DNA of 64,000 nucleotides from Ganoderma boninense (lineage: Eukaryota; Basidiomycota; Agaricomycetes; Polyporales; Polyporaceae). Below the pieces are notes generated by a model that did no database searches, was not told the DNA's origin, and saw only the letters and a program-made list of their open reading frames with translations. Location: contig CM035304.1 in NCBI GenBank assembly GCA_002900995.3, positions 3,667,612-3,731,611 on the forward strand. The letters run 5' to 3'. Of the stretch, positions 21,260 to 31,428 are shown in pieces (positions within the stretch are counted from its first letter, which is position 1; each line of letters starts with the position of its first letter). The translations under genes and the position numbers were made by a program.

Positions 21260-21329
21260 GCTGATGCGTTTGAGCAGTACTCGTTTACATCTCGACAACG
21301 AGAAGTTATGAAATTCTTTCACATTAGAT

Positions 21330-23430
21330 ATGAATGTAATGATGCACGGGATGACTTTTCAGCACAAAAAAAAACAGGCAGAGAAAGGTATAAGAGGGCC
21401 ATTTTATATGCGAGATGAAGATCTAGATGATATTCAAACTCAAACTTTCTATGATGATGGTGAGGTTCATCAAGAACAAAGAGAGGCTGAAATAGTAGAG
21501 TCTGAACAGTGGAACAACATTACAAGAGCTGAGATACTAAGACAAATTAAAACAGACCAAGCAGAACATATTATGAATTTTTCAGGCTGGATGGATCCTC
21601 TAATAAAGTCAAAAGTACTTTCAGAGCCAGACCTAATTCCCAAAAAACTTAGGGTAGATGAGGAAACATCAGGTAGGGAATGGAGAAAAATTCTTGAAAA
21701 CAAAAAGAATGAAATATTAGAAGCTAGAGATACAGAAGCATTCAACAACAAAGCTAAGCATGTATCTACTAACACAGAAATAAATGAAGTCAAACTAGTT
21801 GACAAGCAGTATTTTATGTCTAAGGCCTTTAAAGCTAGCAACCATGAGGCACGAGAGTTAATTGATAGTACTGTGAAGTTGTTTAGTCTAAACAAAGAGC
21901 AAGAACGTGCTTTCCGTATAGTAGCCAACCATGCAGTTGAACCTAGTGGTGAACATCTAAAAATGTACCTTGGAGGCATGGCAGGCACTGGAAAGTCACA
22001 AGTCATAAAAGCTTTAACACATTTTTTCTAAAGTTATAGACTGATGTGTATGGCACCTACAGGATCAGCAGCTGCATTAATTGGAGGATCAACATACCAT
22101 TCTATGCTAGGATTTAGACAAGCTGATACTTCAGAATCTATAGCAAGCCTAATGCAGGTCAAAGCTCGTCTACAAAATGTAGAGTATATATTTTTAGATG
22201 AAATTAGTATGGTAGACTGTACTGCATTTTATCAAATCTGTGCTAAGATGTGTGGAGCATTAAAAAATGACGGGACACCATTTGGAGGTATAAACATAAT
22301 TGTGGCAGGAGACTTTGCCCAGTTACCACCTGCAGTAAGCAATCAGTAGCTATACTCACATAATGTAGGCAGGACGATACATCGTACACAAAGTCATTTG
22401 CAACAAAGAGCATCTATTGGAAAAGCACTATGGCATCAGTTTACTACAGTTGTTATATTGCGTCAAAATATGAGACAGCGATCTCAAACTCCAAATGATG
22501 CAAAGCTGCGCACTGCTTTAGAAAATCTTCGATATGGTGCTTGTACTGATGCTGATATCCAGCTATTGCAATCAAGAGTAGCTGGTAAACAAAAGTTTAA
22601 ACCTAAATTGAACCAGCCTAGATTTAGAAATGTGTCAGTAATTACTTCATGGAATGTATACAGAGATCAAATCAATAAAATGGGATGTAAACGATTTGCG
22701 ACAGAACATGGGCAAACTCTGTCAACATTCTACTCTGCTGACAAGCTAGCCTCAGAAAATGATGAATCAGTGTCCAAAAAGCAAAAGAAGAAGACAGTGA
22801 ATCCTAAGCGTATAAACAACATTATTAATGATCAGCTTCAAGAAAGTTTATGGGAGCTTTCACACCACTTGAGTGAAAATCACCCTGGAAAGTTAGATAT
22901 TTGTGTAGGCATGCCTGTTATGATTAAAGTAAATGAGGCTACAGAATGTTGTGTTACTAATGGTGCTGAAGGTGTGGTGCTTGGATGGACTAGTAGACCT
23001 TTGTCTGATAATAAAGAAGCACTAGACACAGTATTTGTGAAGCTTACTGCAGCCCCAACACCAATACAATTAGAAGGGTTGCCTGAAAATGTAGTACCAC
23101 TTGTACATCAAAGTAAAACTATTAAATGTAAGCTAGCGAATGGTATGATTATTGAGATCATCAGAGACCAAGTACCTATTATTCCAAATTTTGCCATGAC
23201 TGACTATGGTTCTCAGGGACGCACAAGACCAAACAATGTAGTCGACTTACAAAATTGTAAGAACCATCAATCTGTCTATACGTGTCTTTCGAGAGGATCA
23301 ACATTGGAAGGAACCATTATTGTGCAGTCTTTTCATATTGAGAAATTAAAATCTGGAATTCCAGGATCTCTAAGACAAGAGTTTCGAGAACTTGAACTAT
23401 TAGATGAGATTACAAAGCTGCGGTATCTAG
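21330..23430 (+). pseudogene. Helitron PIF1-like helicase part, broken
   Basis: This continues the Rep frame after a frame change near 21360-21420. It contains Walker A GGMAGTGKSQVIKAL (near 21975), Walker B IFLDEISMVD (near 22190), GDFAQLPPAV (near 22310), and the C-terminal TDYGSQGRTRPNNVVDL motif (near 23200), all PIF1/RecD-like. In-frame TAA at 22029 and TAG at 22347 interrupt one otherwise continuous frame. The helicase ends at the gap after KLRYL. Confidence 0.85.
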
Positions 23431-23530
23431 NNNNNNNNNNNNNNNNNNNNNNNNNNNNNNNNNNNNNNNNNNNNNNNNNNNNNNNNNNNNNNNNNNNNNN
23501 NNNNNNNNNNNNNNNNNNNNNNNNNNNNNN
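23431..23530. other. Assembly gap of 100 N
   Basis: Exactly 100 Ns lie at the axis of the inverted Helitron pair, so the true length is unknown. Long inverted repeats commonly break assemblies at this position. Confidence 0.99.
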
Positions 23531-23719
23531 TAAGGACCTGTTCAAATGCAGTTTTGACAATATTCAGGCTTTTATATAGTTGTATAGTGCTACTTGTCCA
23601 TAATTGCTTACTGTTAGTGTAGGTGGTCAATAAAATTGTGAGCAGACTATCATATGCACAACTCCAGTTCTACTATCCCATAAAAATCCTTGTATTGATC
23701 TACCAGGTGGAGGCTTGTG
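23531..23719. other. Unassigned sequence between gap and Helitron end
   Basis: This is about 190 bp of AT-rich sequence with no gene or recognised repeat. It lies between the gap and the 3' end of the minus Helitron, so it is either host DNA or part of an element hidden in the gap. Confidence 0.5.
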
Positions 23720-23806
23720 TTAGGAACAGACCAGCTGCTGAACCAGCTACGCCAAAAGGATGCAATGTCAAGCTTGGCTTGACACTTGGCTGGTACTATA
23801 TATGTA
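23720..23806 (-). repeat. Helitron 3' terminal repeat (hairpin plus CTAA)
   Basis: The minus strand has a 19-bp hairpin with 8-bp stems TGTCAAGC / GCTTGACA, then GGTTCAGCAGCTGGTCTGTT and CCTAA. The same unit occurs on the plus strand at 37350-37445 and in truncated form at 30794-30820. The Helitron hallmark is a hairpin shortly before CTRR. Confidence 0.75.
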
Positions 23807-23925
23807 GCTTGTAATGCCTGTTCATGACAGCTTGCTTACTTTGACTTTTTTAGTTTTGTAAGATGTAGATAGTTCAGGCTCATCATCTCTTTTCCTTTTA
23901 GTATTCAGTTTACCTGGCTGATTAC

Positions 23926-25975
23926 TTACATTGGCCAAAGCATGAGTCCCTTGAGCTGGAATATAGTTACCTCTAATATTGGTGGGTTTTTGAGAAGGAA
24001 ATTCATCAGTTGAGGTACCTTTTTGTCCTTTTTCCCAGGAGCATTAATAACTTTCCATGGACTTGTTTCAGTAAGTTCTTCTAATAGAAATGGATTTGAT
24101 GAAGACCATTTTATAAAAGGATGGACTTTTTTGGGGACAAACTTTTCACCTTTCCATGGTCTAAATGAATGAATAAGTTCACTTCTTGCAATACCTGTAA
24201 CTTTTGGATCACATTTGTCTAGATACCGCAGCTTTGTAATCTCATCTAATAGTTCAAGTTCTCGAAACTCTTGTCTTAGAGATCCTGGAATTCCAGATTT
24301 TAATTTCTCAGTATGAAAAGACTGCACAATAATGGTTCCTTCCAATGTTGATCCTCTCGAAAGACACGTATAGACAGATTGATGGTTCTTACAATTTTGT
24401 AAGTCAACTACATTGTTTGGTCTTGTGCGTCCTTGAGAACCATAGTCAGTCATGGCAAAATTTGGAATAATAGGTACTTAGTCTCTGATGATCTCAATAA
24501 TCATACCGTTGGCTAGCTTACATTTAATAGTTTTACTTTGATGTACAAGTGGTACTACATTTTCAGGCAACCCTTCTAATTGTGTTGGTGTTGGGGCTGC
24601 AGTAAGCTTCACAAATACTGTGTCTAGTACTTCTTTATTATCAGACAAAGGTCTACTAGTCCATCCAAGCACCACACCTTCAGCACCATTAGTAACACAA
24701 CATTCTGTAGCCTCATTTACTTTAATCATAACAGGCATGCCTACACAAATATCTAACTTTCCAGGGTGATTTCACTCAAGTGGTGTGAAAGCTCCCATAA
24801 ACTTTCTTGAAGCTGATCATTAATAATGTTGTTTATACGCTTAGGATTCACTGTCTTCTTCTTTTGCTTTTTGGACACTGATTCATCATTTTCTGAGGCT
24901 AGCTTGTCAGCAGAGTAGAATGTTGACAGAGTTTGCCCATGTTCTGTCGCAAATCATTTATATCCCATTTTATTGATTTGATCTCTGTATACATTTCATG
25001 AAGTAATTACTGACACATTTCTAAATCTAGGCTGGTTCAATTTAGGTTTAAACTTTTGTTTACTAGCTACTCTTGATTGCAATAGCTGGATATCAGCATC
25101 AGTACAAGCACCATATCGAAGATTTTTGGGAGCAATATGTTCTGCTTCCAGACAACCCATTGAGCTTTATGGGATGGAGGTAGAATAGTGATGCAAATAT
25201 TATCACAGACCTCCTTTGCCATTTACAATGGTAGTTTCAGCTTGAATGCCTTGCAGAATCATGAACGGGCAAGGTTTATTCGGAGCTCGAGCCTCCATAT
25301 TCTATTGACTTGAGATCCTCCTTCAGATGTCCCACGAAGTATCCTATGGTGATGTAAAACTTGGTATCCTAATCTACGAGGACTGTAATGAGGTCCGGGG
25401 AACTAGAACAAGAGTTCATGTGTGCAAATATACAAGGTAAGAAGATAACTTGAAGTATTGACACCATAAGAGGTCAAGGCACCGGTATGCATGTAATGGT
25501 CACGGTGTGACCTACCCTAGACACTTCTGCACTGGCCCTATCTTACATGCTTGGCTTTGTTGTTGAATGCTTCCATATCTCTAGCTTCTAATATTTCATT
25601 CTTTTTGTTTTTAAGAATTTTTCTCCATTCCCTACCTGATGTTTCCTCATCTACCCTAAGTTTTTTTGGAATTAGGTCTGGCTCTGAAAGTACTTTTGAC
25701 TTTATTAGAGGATCCATCCAGCCTGAAAAATTCATAATATGTTCTGCTTGGTCGGTTTTAATTTGTCTTAGTATCTCAGCTCTTGTAATGTTGTTCCACT
25801 GTTCAAACTCTACTATTTCAGCCTCTCTTTGTTCTTGATGAACCTCACCATCATCATAGAAAGTTTGAGTTTGAATATCATCTAGATCTTCATCTTGCAT
25901 ATAAAATGGCCCTCTTATACCTTTCTCTGCCTGTTTTTTGTGCTGAAAAGTCATCCCGTGCATCATTACATTCAT
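23926..25975 (-). pseudogene. Helitron helicase part, minus copy, core replaced
   Basis: The N-terminal piece 25975-25545 (MNVMMHGMTFQHKKQAEKGI) and the C-terminal pieces 25126-23926 match the plus copy. The ATPase part with Walker A and B is absent and replaced by 25127-25544. The C-terminus beyond the plus copy's gap is visible here (IHSFRPWKGEKFVPKK) and ends at 23926, about 200 bp before the element end. Confidence 0.82.
25127..25544. other. Unrelated 418-bp segment replacing helicase core
   Basis: The Helitron homology stops at ..AAAATCTTCG and resumes at ACATGCTTGGC. In the plus copy about 760 bp carrying Walker A and B lie between these points. The replacing sequence has no evident open frame and contains GGTCAC GGT GTGACC (25498-25512). 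Its origin is unknown. Confidence 0.75.
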
Positions 25976-26059
25976 ATCTAATGTGAAAGAATTTCATAAC
26001 TTCTTGTTGTCAAGATGTAAATGAGTGCTGCTCAAACGCATCAGCCCAAGAAGATTCTT

Positions 26060-29000
26060 GTCCTGCTTTGAGATCTTTACCATTGCACCAGGGTTTAAAC
26101 AAAGTAAGCATGGTTAAACTATATTGTTCAATGCTACCAGTATCTCTACATGGTAAAGAGCCTCCAATAAAGTTAGGCACATAGCCTTGTTCAGGATCTA
26201 ACAGTGAAACATAGTGTGTTTGAGCTTGAGGGTAATTGTTGGTGAATTAAGATCTTTGATATGCCTTTGAATTGGTTGCTGTATTATTTAAAGCCTGATT
26301 AGAATGGGCTGTCAACAACAGTTCATTGTCTGACTCTTCCTCCTCTTGTTTGGAAGACTTTTCAGTTACTTTTGTGTTCAAAGCTTGAATACAATCACAT
26401 ATACATATTAACAACAAGTTATCCTGTGACTCTTCTTCTTCAAATTTGGATAACCCTCCACCAATTTAGGTATATATTCATCTATGTTATAGTCATTTTT
26501 AAAATTTGTGTCTTTATCATCTACTAGTTCTATAATATAATTAAGAGGTTGTTTTAATCTAGTTTGCTTTGGCATTCTTTTTTAAACAGCTAACCTAATC
26601 TAGTCATATACACACATACTTTCAAATTCTTGTGGTCTATACATGTAGTCAATAACTGGAAATATGGCAACCACTCTTGGCTGGCAAGTTTGATTATCAG
26701 AATCTAGACCTAGCACTACAGTTGACTTTCCAGGCTCAATAATAGGAGCCATATTAGTCCATGCATTGGCAACTTCATACATAAAGCTTTTCTAATAGAA
26801 GGCTTCACATTGGTGGCTAGTGTGATGGTCTGGATGTTTGAGTAGATGTATAGATGCCATTGGCCCTCCAATTTCTGAGGCTGCAGTAAGAGAATTTACT
26901 ATTTTAGTAATTATACTACGAGCTTTATCCTTTTTGGTTTTGTGACTTCCCAACAATTATACATTGCGTTCAAATATCTGCTGAATAGATTGGAACATTA
27001 CATGTGTTTTTAGTGGTGTTTTGGTAATGTAATCAGCAACATATGCAATTACAGACTTTATAGCAGTCCCTGATAACAGACTTGTCACATCATGGTTACA
27101 TTGTAAGAGATAAAATACTGCAGGAGTAAATGTATTTAGCCATGCTTCACCCTTTTTCATTAACAATGCTCTTGATTCTGGATCTACAGTGGTTTCTGCA
27201 TAAGTTTCTCTAGGAAATCTTGCTTTACATGTCTTGTCTTTGCCAGCTCTACATCCTCTGTTATCTACGGCAGCCATACTACCTACTTTGGTCTTTTTAT
27301 CTGAATGATCACCATTGCTTTGGAGCACACACTTGTGAACATTAGACAAGTACAACAGCTCATTTACCTCATTTTCATAGTCAATCCACCACTGTTTATA
27401 CTTCATACATACATTGCAAGTGGCCTGATAATTATGACTACATTTTGTTGGTACAGCCTGTGGCAATGTTTCCGTAGGAGGTGTTCGCAATGGATTTTTC
27501 TGAATACTGTTCTGCACTTGCTCAGCTACTTTATCCATTGTACTATTTATAAATTCTCCGCTATGCACACTTTCCAAATACTTGACCATTTTCTTTTGAA
27601 AATCTGAATTGGGGTCCATTATTCTGTCTCTAATCTTTTGTGGTGTGAGTGAATTTTTAATCCAAAGTAACATATGCAAATGTAGTGTTAAATGCCCTTG
27701 CTGTTCTACTGTGCCATAGTATCCTGCTGTATCTCCATATAATCCTGGTCTATTCAAACCTACTCCTAACACAAACTTGATAAACATATCAACCATTACT
27801 TTAAAAAACCTTGACAGGATTATTAGCAATAAGTCTTAGTCTTTCATCTTGGTCTCTAAAGTTTGGAACTAGTTTTTGGTTAGTGTCTGCAAAGTATAAT
27901 GCTATAGTGTGTTTAACATCTGCAGGTGCAAATGTAATAAACCAAGAAGGTGCACCTAGATACCAGACTAATGACCAGATCTCATCACACATATAGTTTT
28001 TGCTAGTTATTGAGCCTTGCACCTGATAGCTAACATGATCCAAGTCATTTAAGATTTGAAAACATACCTTCTCTTCATCAGTCTCTGCATTTACGGGCCC
28101 CTTTTGTAGATGTTGTATTAGAGCAGCCAATGTACTTTCTTTCAAATTTAGTAGGTGGTCTGCAATATCATTAAACTTTGATTTATCTGCTAGTAAATAG
28201 CCTCCAGTAGTTGCTTTTTTAATCTGCTCATGATTAAGAGCAACTAGTGGGAATAAAGGCTCTAATTGAAATCTCTTATCATAGTACATTAATAGCTGCT
28301 GTTTTCTTTTCTCTTCAGATACAGGTCTTGAGCCCATATGGTTTTTTAATCCACCAAGGCCATAGGGAAATAGCCAAGGAAACATTTGAGGATATAACTG
28401 AGGATTGTTGTAAAGACTTTCAGGCTCTTTTTCTTGTCCAATACCCAAGGCTTTTCCTCCAGATTTAAAATATTTTACAGCTCTAGCTCTGATTTCCTGG
28501 GGCCTTATTTTGCCTAAATGTTCAAGATTTGATCCTGTCAGGCCATGCACAATAAAGGGACAAATGCCACTTTCTGCCCCTTCATCTGAGTTGTCATCAT
28601 TCACAGCAGTTGCTTCTGGATCCTTATTGGAATCATAGCTTTGCGTGTAGTTTACAATAATAGGTGGCTCATCCTCCAGATACTCTTTTAGGTGGTTATA
28701 AGATATAGTCAGGTCAGCATAATCAATATGATTTAACTTTAACCACTCTAGTGCAGCAGCTACTTTATTGCGACGAACAAGCATTGGCGTGTGTTTGTAC
28801 TCATTGTAAGTAGGAACATTGGGTCCAATATATAAAAAGGCAAGCACATCATCTAACTCTTCTCTAGCAGGAGGCAACACAGAGTAGATTTTAGGCATGG
28901 GCAATGAATGACTGACAACATTGGCCTTCATTTTATGCATTCCAGAAACATGAACTTTGACAATGCACATATTATATTTTATTCTGGATATGAGCATCTT

Positions 29001-30515
29001 TTCTGTCCAGCTCAAATCTTGCAACTCTGGTGGCACTTCACCAATCCAAAGACCATCAGCCAAAGCATTGTGAGGTAGCTTGCCATTTTGTAAGTCTGCA
29101 CTACAGGACTGGCAAACATTTTCACAGTTTGGTAATAATATAGGTCCTTGAAGAGTTGATATAGTTTCAGAAGCTGTATAGCACTCTTTGTGTGTTATGG
29201 GTTCTACAGATTCTAGTATATTATTATCAAACTTGATACTATGAATATTACTGATCTGTGAGTTGGGTGTTAAAAGTCCACATACAGCACAACCTGATTC
29301 TAAAAACTGTTCTATCTGAATGTTATTAGCATAGTTAGATATAACTTTTTCTAGTCAGTTTTGAGTAGGGGGCTTTGGAGGAAATGAATTATTTTTATTT
29401 AGCAGTGGAGGCGCAGACTGATTACGTGCTTCTATACATGATTTGTGGACTCGTTGCTTTACAGGTACACTTTGTTTAATAGGATCAAAAATGCATACAT
29501 AGTCTAAACATTCTACACAAGTGTGATTGCTAACAACTTCAGCTACAGCTTGTACAGTTTGCCTATATTGACCCTTAGCCAGATTATGGCACAAAGCAAC
29601 ACTCAGTAAATGAGCTTTAGAAAGTTTGCTAGCTAGTAGAGGTAATGGAACTTGAGCCTGAACACTAGGGGGCAAATAAGCAGTTTGTATGGTAGATTTA
29701 GTTCCATATACTGCAAATGTGTAGTTGTTTGTAGACTCCAAAGGGCCTTGAACAACATAGGGTAAAAGTTCATCATATGTCCATATTTTGTGTCTTTTTG
29801 AAGTTTGAGGTAGCGGTGCACCTCCTTTAAGATTAATCAAGGGATTTTTAATATCATTATTCAGCTTGTCCTTTAGAGATTTAGAACTATAAGCAAACTC
29901 AAAGCATCTACTATATAAGCTTGCTAGCATAGCTTGGAAGTCATGTGCATAGTATAAATGTTGAATACCAAATAGCTTGGTTTTTAACACTTTAGTCATA
30001 GAAGACTGTCTAAGAATAAATGCTGAGTATATTAAACTAAAGGTAGCACCACGTAATGCTTGGTAATTCATATTTTCAGTGTTTTGATCTTTCTGGATTT
30101 GAGATTTAAAAATTGCCATGAGAGTTCTATTCACCCTGCCCCTATGGGGCCCAGAGCTTGCCAAGAGGGTGTCTGGTCTAACTCTGCCTATAATAGGTGC
30201 AGAACTTGCCAAGGGGGTGTCTGCAATACCCATAACTGACACATCTAAGGCCAAAGTGTTGATAGGTTTATCTATACAATGATATAAGTTACAACTACAG
30301 AAGTATAAAGATAATATGCACATACCTAGTTTTATAGGTTGGTCCTTTAGCTGGTGATTCTGGCTTACAAACATGACTCTATTAGAGGAGTAATTGACTC
30401 CACTAGAGTTGCAATTGAGGATGGCACTAGTCTTGCTACTAATAGTACTAGTTGTACTTTTAGCAAGCAAGGCCCATGCACTTATAAGGCAAGAAATATG
30501 GCAGAGTAGATGCAT
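26060..30515 (-). pseudogene. Helitron Rep part, minus copy, degraded
   Basis: This is homologous to the plus copy's protein from MHLLCHISCL (30515) through the two-Tyr region (near 27030). It is broken into frames at 30515-29355, 29063-27801, 27829-26957 and 26782-26600 by stops and small indels. The HUH motif reads HLTLHLHMLLWIKN (near 27680). At the point of the plus copy's TAG the minus copy has TGG, so the ancestral gene read through into the helicase. Confidence 0.85.
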
Positions 30516-30793
30516 TGTTGGTAGTTAGCAATCACTGTAGAGGTGTGGATAGGAGAGAGGTGGTAAACCAAGGTAGGGAGCAAAGATGGGGGTTAAGTGC
30601 TAAACCCACGAAAGTTGAACATAGCATCACATGTTTTGAGACGCTAAGAATTAGAAATAAAGTGCATTTAAGAGCGGAAGGAATGCAAGGCACATGTTAA
30701 CTAAAGGGATGCAATGCACTGTTAACTGCAGCTTTAAAAAGCTCCTATTTTTTCAATTACTTCGCGGACAAAGAGGCATATATTATGGAGAGA

Positions 30794-30820
30794 TGTTAGG
30801 AACAGACCACCCGCTGAACC
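30794..30820 (-). repeat. Truncated 3' end of another Helitron
   Basis: On the minus strand the last 27 bases, ending GGTGGTCTGTTCCTAACA, match the Helitron 3' terminal repeat and abut the 5' end of the minus Helitron. The repeat is cut exactly where the Copia LTR begins (30821). This indicates a head-to-tail Helitron junction disrupted by the Copia insertion. Confidence 0.7.
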
Positions 30821-31246
30821 TGTTGAAGTCGGTGCTGTAGCGCCCGCAGTTTTCATCGCACCAAGTCCGCGATCGCACTGTACGTACATTGCATTGTCCC
30901 CTACCTACACTATTTTTCGTTTTGTTAGAGTAGCACATCCCATAGAGATACAACATTGTCTTCATTAGAGGCTCCAACTAGCTTAGATCTGCATCCTGCT
31001 CTACTTTACACTGTACAGTCCGCAATTCTCGTCCTCTGGGCGCCATAACGGCGCCAGTAGCACAGTGTTACATACTCTACCTAGCACGTGCTCCATGAGC
31101 TGTATCGACGCCTCTGTCAGGCTCTGTGTCCTTAGACTTTACAGAGCTTGACACAGGTGAGTAGCATATCTTAGTTTCCTGCAATCCAGACTTTACAGAG
31201 CTTGACACAGGCCATTGTGACGTCCTGAGGGCCACTGCAGCTAACA
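30821..31246 (+). repeat. 5' LTR of right Copia copy
   Basis: The 426-bp LTR starts TGTTGAAGTCGG and ends GCTAACA. It contains the inverted GGCGCC ATAAC GGCGCC motif and 23-bp direct repeats at 31135-31157 and 31189-31211. Confidence 0.92.
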
Positions 31247-31263
31247 GGTTATGAGCCCTGCGC
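31247..31263 (+). other. Primer binding site, internal initiator tRNA-Met
   Basis: GGTTATGAGCCCTGCGC follows the LTR directly, complementary to the anticodon arm of initiator tRNA-Met. It is identical to the site in the left copy. Confidence 0.8.
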
Positions 31264-31428
31264 TCTCAGCACCTCAGGACTCCAAATTTCGCTTGTCTAT
31301 TCGCTCCCTGGCCTCACCCAGCCCCCACTCCACTCCTGCTCCCTCTGCTTGACGCATCTGCTCGCTCTGGGACTGGTTCCTTCTCTCTTCGCTCTAAAAC
31401 GCAGTTTTCGTCCCTTCGCTCCATCATT

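Larger units (their letters stand above)
16490..23430 (+). mobile_element. Helitron, plus-strand copy, 3' end lost in gap
   Basis: Homology to the inverted copy at 23720-30791 begins at TCTCAATAATATATGCC (16490). The TC start fits a Helitron 5' end, but the base before it is not the A expected from A|T insertion, so the exact edge is uncertain. It encodes a Rep/helicase polyprotein broken by several stops. The copy runs into the 100-N gap and lacks the last 490 or so bases of coding sequence seen in the other copy. Confidence 0.85.
23720..30791 (-). mobile_element. Helitron, minus-strand copy, complete ends
   Basis: Read on the minus strand, it runs from TCTCCATAATATATGCC at 30791 to CTAA at 23723-23720, about 7.07 kb. 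It carries the same Rep/helicase gene as the plus copy. The 3' end has an 8-bp-stem hairpin (23766-23784) upstream of the CTAA end, as expected for the CTRR rule of Helitrons. The coding region has more stops than the plus copy, and the helicase core is replaced by unrelated DNA, so it is not autonomous. Confidence 0.85.
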
